Under the pieces are notes generated by a model that did not search any database, was not told the origin of the DNA, and saw nothing but the letters and a program-made list of their open reading frames with translations. Of a stretch of 10,891 bases of DNA, positions 8,229-10,891 are shown one piece after another. Location: assembly GCA_026770615.1 (NCBI GenBank), contig MU631348.1, forward strand, positions 306,110 through 317,000, given 5' to 3'. Made by a program: the position numbers and the translations under genes. How positions within the stretch are numbered: the first letter of the stretch is position 1; each line of letters opens with the position of its first letter. Source of the DNA: Pavlovales sp. CCMP2436 (taxonomy: Eukaryota; Haptophyta; Pavlovophyceae; Pavlovales).

Positions 8229-8281
<53 letters not shown>
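7999..8281. repeat. AT-rich spacer with TA microsatellite
   Basis: The sequence is almost entirely A and T, with imperfect repeats of ATAACGACAACTATAA (around 8065-8100) and ATTCAT, and a TA run at 8236-8281. Composition changes abruptly from the GC-rich gene on the left. No coding capacity is seen. Confidence 0.85.
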
Positions 8282-8284
<3 letters not shown>

Positions 8285-8430
8285 CCAGTGCGGCGGTTCC
8301 GATAGAAAAACACCGGACTCCATACTGGGAAACAGGTCCAGGACTTGGGTTTTGGAAGGGATGACGTCCGCTTTTGAAACATTTTAAAATATTTTAAAAT
8401 ATTTCAAATTTTCAAATTTGGGAGGGTTGT
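8282..8430. repeat. 30-bp near-perfect AT palindrome and neighbouring inverted repeat
   Basis: Positions 8376-8405 match their own reverse complement at 28 of 30 bases. They contain two tandem copies of the self-complementary ATTTTAAAAT (8381-8400) flanked by GAAAC and ATTTC. A second AT element, CAAATTTTCAAATTTG, follows at 8405-8420. No coding sequence is seen in the rest of this stretch. Confidence 0.8.
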
Positions 8431-8664
8431 TTTGGCGGGAAATCGTACTGGTTTGGCGGGAAGGGGGGGCGGGAATTGGAAGGGCCTGGAGGGGCGCGGG
8501 GGGCGTTTGAATTCCGTTTCGCGCCAAAAACCCGTCATTTCGCCCCCAAAGGGGATTTGGGCTAACTGGGGGCCCTCGGGCACACTGGGTTAATATTTGA
8601 AACCAGTTAGGAAAAGCCGCAGAATAGCTCGAAATAGCTCAAGGCCTACCACATTTGGCGCGGG
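8431..8664 (+). promoter_or_regulatory. Cluster of E2F-like sites upstream of the virus-like gene
   Basis: The sites are TTTGGCGGGAAA at 8431-8442, TTTGGCGGGAAG at 8452-8463, GGCGGGAA at 8468-8475, TTTCGCGCCAAAA at 8517-8529 (readable as a site on either strand), the weaker TTTCGCCCCCAAA at 8538-8550, and TTTGGCGCGGG at 8654-8664. E2F/DP factors of animals, plants and algae bind TTTSSCGC and GGCGGGAA type sequences and control S-phase genes. The cluster lies about 180-415 bp before the coding frame at 8846. The matches are by eye; binding is inferred. Confidence 0.5.
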
Positions 8665-8845
8665 CCTAATCGGAGCTCGACGGCGGCGCGGCGCCTGCGA
8701 AGAGGGCGGCAGGCGGGCATACGGAGCTAAGGACTAAATGAGGAGAATTAGTTAATTAGTTCAGTAAATGAAAAATTGTGAGCCCTAGAGCGGACTAGCG
8801 GACTAGCGACTAGAGGGTTTCGCAGAAGACCTGGGTGGGGCGCAG

Positions 8846-9676
8846 GTGGTTGCGGCAGAGCAGGACGAGGATGGCCACGAGCGCGACGCGCAGGACTTCG
8901 ACCAGAAGCTCCTGGGCGTCGAGCTGCACTACATGAAGCCGGCCGGCGAGAACCAGAAGCCCAAGAGCACCGTGCGCGTCACGTACGGACCCAACAAGCG
9001 CGCGCTCGCGCTCATCTCGCCGCCCATGGCCGCCGACTGGCCGCTGCTCGGCCCCGAGGGCAACATGGGCTCCAAGTTCGGCCCGGACTCGCCCGACAAG
9101 GCCGTCTACACGCTGGGCCTTGCCGACCGCGCGATCGAGGGCATCGACTCCGAGCGCGTCCAGCGCTTCTTCGCCGTGCTCAATTTGGTGGACGAGCGCG
9201 TCGCCGACTTCGTGTACACGCACCAGCGCGAGGTGCTCAACGCCCGCGACCTCTCGCTCGAGGCCGTGCGCGGCAAGATGAGCCTCGCCGTGAAGCAGCG
9301 CTACGACAACGACCTCCCCACCTACAAGCGCGTGAACGTCTCCGTGCGCATCATGGACTACAACGGCAACCGCCGCCACCTCCCGCAGCTCGACTGCAAC
9401 CGCCAGCCGCTGCTCGAGGGGCACGAGATCAGGCACGAGGACGTCCTCATGGCCGCCGTGCAGCTCGACATGTTCTACTCGATGAGCTCGGTCTTCGGCA
9501 TCAAGTGGGCGCCCGTGCAGCTCATACTACTGCGCCGGCGCGCCGACCACTCGCCGGCGGCCCTCGGCGACATATTCGCGGGCACGACGCTGCCCGCCTG
9601 GGCCACGCTCGACCCGCAGCCGCAGCCGGCCTCCTCCGACTCGGACATGGGCTACGAGAAGTCCGGCTTCCACTAG
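8846..9676 (+). CDS. Virus-like conserved protein, resembles an NCLDV/phycodnavirus family (possibly DUF5871)
   Basis: An open frame of 276 codons ends at TAG 9674-9676. The core, residues 18-236, has a beta-strand opening (VELHY, then STVRVTYG), a segment ISPPMAADWPLLG, then GSKFG, LNLVDERVADFVYTHQ, and near the end GHEIRHEDVLMAAVQLDMFY and VFGIKWAPVQLILLRRR. From memory this order matches a conserved uncharacterised family of phycodnaviruses and relatives, which I believe is DUF5871 and which may bind DNA. The tail from 237 is Pro/Ser/Asp-rich. Codons are almost all GC-ending, with no break. The start is uncertain: position 8846 is GTG, not ATG, and directly follows CGCAG, so it may begin an exon. 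The frame is open back to 8807 without an ATG. The first ATG, at 8933, would leave 247 residues and cut off the first likely strand. The E2F-like cluster upstream suggests cell-cycle control. Likely an endogenised viral gene; the family call is moderate. Confidence 0.7.
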   Translation: MVAAEQDEDGHERDAQDFDQKLLGVELHYMKPAGENQKPKSTVRVTYGPNKRALALISPPMAADWPLLGPEGNMGSKFGPDSPDKAVYTLGLADRAIEGIDSERVQRFFAVLNLVDERVADFVYTHQREVLNARDLSLEAVRGKMSLAVKQRYDNDLPTYKRVNVSVRIMDYNGNRRHLPQLDCNRQPLLEGHEIRHEDVLMAAVQLDMFYSMSSVFGIKWAPVQLILLRRRADHSPAALGDIFAGTTLPAWATLDPQPQPASSDSDMGYEKSGFH

Positions 9677-9746
9677 GGAGTCCGGCCACGCTCGGTCAAT
9701 TAACGAGCAGCGCAGAAGAAGTGACACACCACAAAAAATTACACAC

Positions 9747-9789
9747 CCGGATCAGCGAGCAGCCGCACACCGGATCAGCGAGCAGCCGC
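9747..9789. repeat. Short 23-bp tandem repeat between convergent genes
   Basis: CCGGATCAGCGAGCAGCCGC occurs at 9747 and again at 9770, spaced 23 bp apart, in the 204-bp gap between the two convergent genes. An AAAAAATT tract lies just to its left. Confidence 0.85.
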
Positions 9790-9880
9790 GATGCAGCAGC
9801 AGAAGGCCGTCACCTCGCGCGAGATCTTCATGCGGCTCGCCCTCGGCTCGCCCTGCAGGGAGGCTCGGCCAAGACCGTCT

Positions 9881-10549
9881 TCAATTAAATTCGCACGACT
9901 CATACGACGACGGGGAATGCCGCCAGTGCCGCCCCGCAGTGCCGCATCCGGCCAGTTCCGCAGCAGCAGCTCGAGGCAGCACCGAGAAGCCAGGCGGCGG
10001 AGTCGGCGCCCACGGCTTATCGACCGGCGCCGGCGGTGGGGGCTCCCTGAGCCGCTCGTGCGTAGTCCAGGCCAGATGAATGAGGCCCAGCAAGAACAGC
10101 GCGCTACCGACCTCCGTCACCACGCGCTCAATCGTGGCCAGCATCCCCGTGCATGGCCTCAGATAATTTTGGCGCGGCGCGGTACGCGTCGAAGGCATCG
10201 CGCTGCTGCTCAGGGCCGAAGCGGCCGCGGTCGGCGCAAACTGTCGCACGTGCACTTCGAGCTCGGACGCAAGCAGCCGCATCCGATCGGTCAGGCCCGG
10301 CTGCGTGACGATGAGCGCCCAGATGAACATGAGCCCGCCGGTCGGGTCGTTCCCCGCGCGGTTGAAGAGGTACATGCCCGCGGCGACCGACCCGCCGTTG
10401 AGGACCGCCTGCAGCGCCACGAGCGCGATCGTCTGCTCGATGGGCTCGAGGTCGGCGAGTGCGGGGATCGCCTGGTTGATGAGCGCGCCGATGACGACGC
10501 AGCCCGCGCTCTGCGTCACGGTGTACGTGGCGGCGGAGGCGATGGACAT
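9881..10549 (-). CDS. Small multi-pass membrane protein, probably of viral origin
   Basis: The frame has 222 residues with an ATG at 10549-10547. Hydrophobic segments lie at about 13-31 (GCVVIGALINQAIPALADL), 39-60 (IALVALQAVLNGGSVAAG), 70-82 (GLMFIWALIVTQP) and 143-160 (VGSALFLLGLIHLAW), giving three or four membrane spans. Between them is a conserved-looking motif, NDPTGGLMFIWALIVTQPGL. A Pro-rich segment (about 168-188) follows the last span. The last 30 residues are low complexity and less convincing. It is convergent with the gene at 8846-9676, with 204 bp between their ends. The size, the lack of introns and the neighbour suggest a large-DNA-virus membrane or virion protein. I cannot name the family with confidence; a host membrane protein is the alternative. 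The long plus-strand frame across it has shadow composition. Confidence 0.65.
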   Translation of the reverse strand: MSIASAATYTVTQSAGCVVIGALINQAIPALADLEPIEQTIALVALQAVLNGGSVAAGMYLFNRAGNDPTGGLMFIWALIVTQPGLTDRMRLLASELEVHVRQFAPTAAASALSSSAMPSTRTAPRQNYLRPCTGMLATIERVVTEVGSALFLLGLIHLAWTTHERLREPPPPAPVDKPWAPTPPPGFSVLPRAAAAELAGCGTAGRHWRHSPSSYESCEFN

Positions 10550-10891
10550 TTCTTACAGCTAGATTGCCGGCTCAGCATGGTTCAACAGGTGTTGTTCACT
10601 CACTGACTTGGTCGACGTCAGACGTTAGTCCTGGCAGCACCAGCACTCACACCCTAGGTGTGAGTGTGTGCGCCCTGGTCCTCACGCCCCGCCGCGGCCG
10701 CGCCTCGGCCGCCGCGGCCCTGCCGTGGCGGCCGCAGGGAGCAGCATCGTCGTCGTAGCCTTGGTAGCCTTGAGCGGCGTCTCCGCGTGCGGCCCGCCGC
10801 CGCGCGCAGCAGCGCGCACCGCAGCGCGCGACGCACATCCACTTGAGGACCCGAGCAAGACGGGTGGTCGAAAGGTGCCAGCGAGCACCTC
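10550..10891. other. Upstream spacer and GC-rich right edge, possible partial exon
   Basis: A short mixed stretch with the hairpin at 10644-10666 is followed by very GC-rich DNA. One plus-strand frame is open from 10629 to the window end without an ATG and contains a hydrophobic stretch, SIVVVALVALSGVSACG (10743-10793), just after a possible acceptor (GGCCGCAG at 10730-10737). This could be the first part of a secreted or membrane protein continuing to the right. Several other frames are also open here, so support is weak. Confidence 0.2.
10644..10666. repeat. Perfect 10-bp inverted repeat with 3-base loop
   Basis: CACTCACACC, loop CTA, GGTGTGAGTG. It lies about 95 bp upstream of the minus-strand membrane protein gene. 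It could be a hairpin or a dimeric factor site. There is no U-run beside it to suggest a terminator. Confidence 0.85.

Noticed and set aside
8236..8281. The TA run as a TATA-type promoter
   Set aside because: It is a simple dinucleotide microsatellite more than 500 bp from the next coding frame.
8810..9436. A 208-codon minus-strand open frame
   Set aside because: It is antisense to the virus-like gene and has the Val/Ala/His/Leu/Glu composition typical of a shadow of a GC3-rich gene.
9791..10606. A 271-codon plus-strand open frame starting MQQQKAVTSREIF
   Set aside because: Most of it is antisense to the membrane protein gene and is Arg/Ala-rich noise. Its first 20 residues look protein-like but lead nowhere.
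1..10891. tRNA, rRNA, CRISPR array or bacterial insertion sequence
   Set aside because: I saw no tRNA-like T-arm, no rRNA-like stretch, no spaced direct repeats and no transposase motif. The splicing and codon use are eukaryotic.

Overview
The window looks like nuclear DNA from a GC-rich, intron-dense protist, plausibly a haptophyte-type microalga. This rests on a nine-exon gene with consistent GT-AG introns, pyrimidine-rich intron tails that grade into very long C tracts, strongly GC-ending codons, and AT-rich, microsatellite-rich spacers. The lineage is an inference from style; no rRNA, tRNA or organelle gene is present to fix it.

Layout. (1) 1-3607, plus strand: the 3' part of a large gene whose 5' end lies outside the window. 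Nine exons join in phase into 646 codons plus a stop. The protein has a ribonuclease-inhibitor-type leucine-rich repeat, then five diverged copies of a roughly 65-110 residue module that I do not recognise, then a C-terminal segment that resembles DUF4476. Two of its introns share sequence with each other. (2) 3608-8280: a stretch of broken genes and repeats. It holds a decayed minus-strand fragment (3844-4026), a G-rich 177-bp tandem repeat (4505-4858 plus weaker copies), a minus-strand reading frame split by a 22-bp tandem duplication (5152-5581), a divergent plus-strand frame with two apparent one-base shifts (5789-6117), and a long Gln/Gly/Met-rich gene carrying three in-frame stops (6283-7998). 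An AT-rich spacer follows. (3) 8281-10549: an apparently intact block that looks derived from a large DNA virus of algae. A regulatory region with a 30-bp AT palindrome and a cluster of E2F-like sites precedes a gene resembling a conserved protein family of nucleocytoplasmic large DNA viruses (8846-9676, plus). A convergent gene for a small multi-pass membrane protein (9881-10549, minus) follows. (4) 10550-10891: a hairpin and GC-rich sequence, possibly the edge of another gene.

The genes do not form an operon. The main points are the unusual modular LRR protein, the contrast between intact flanks and the damaged centre, and the virus-like pair with a cell-cycle-type promoter. Family names are from memory and pattern recognition, with no database search.
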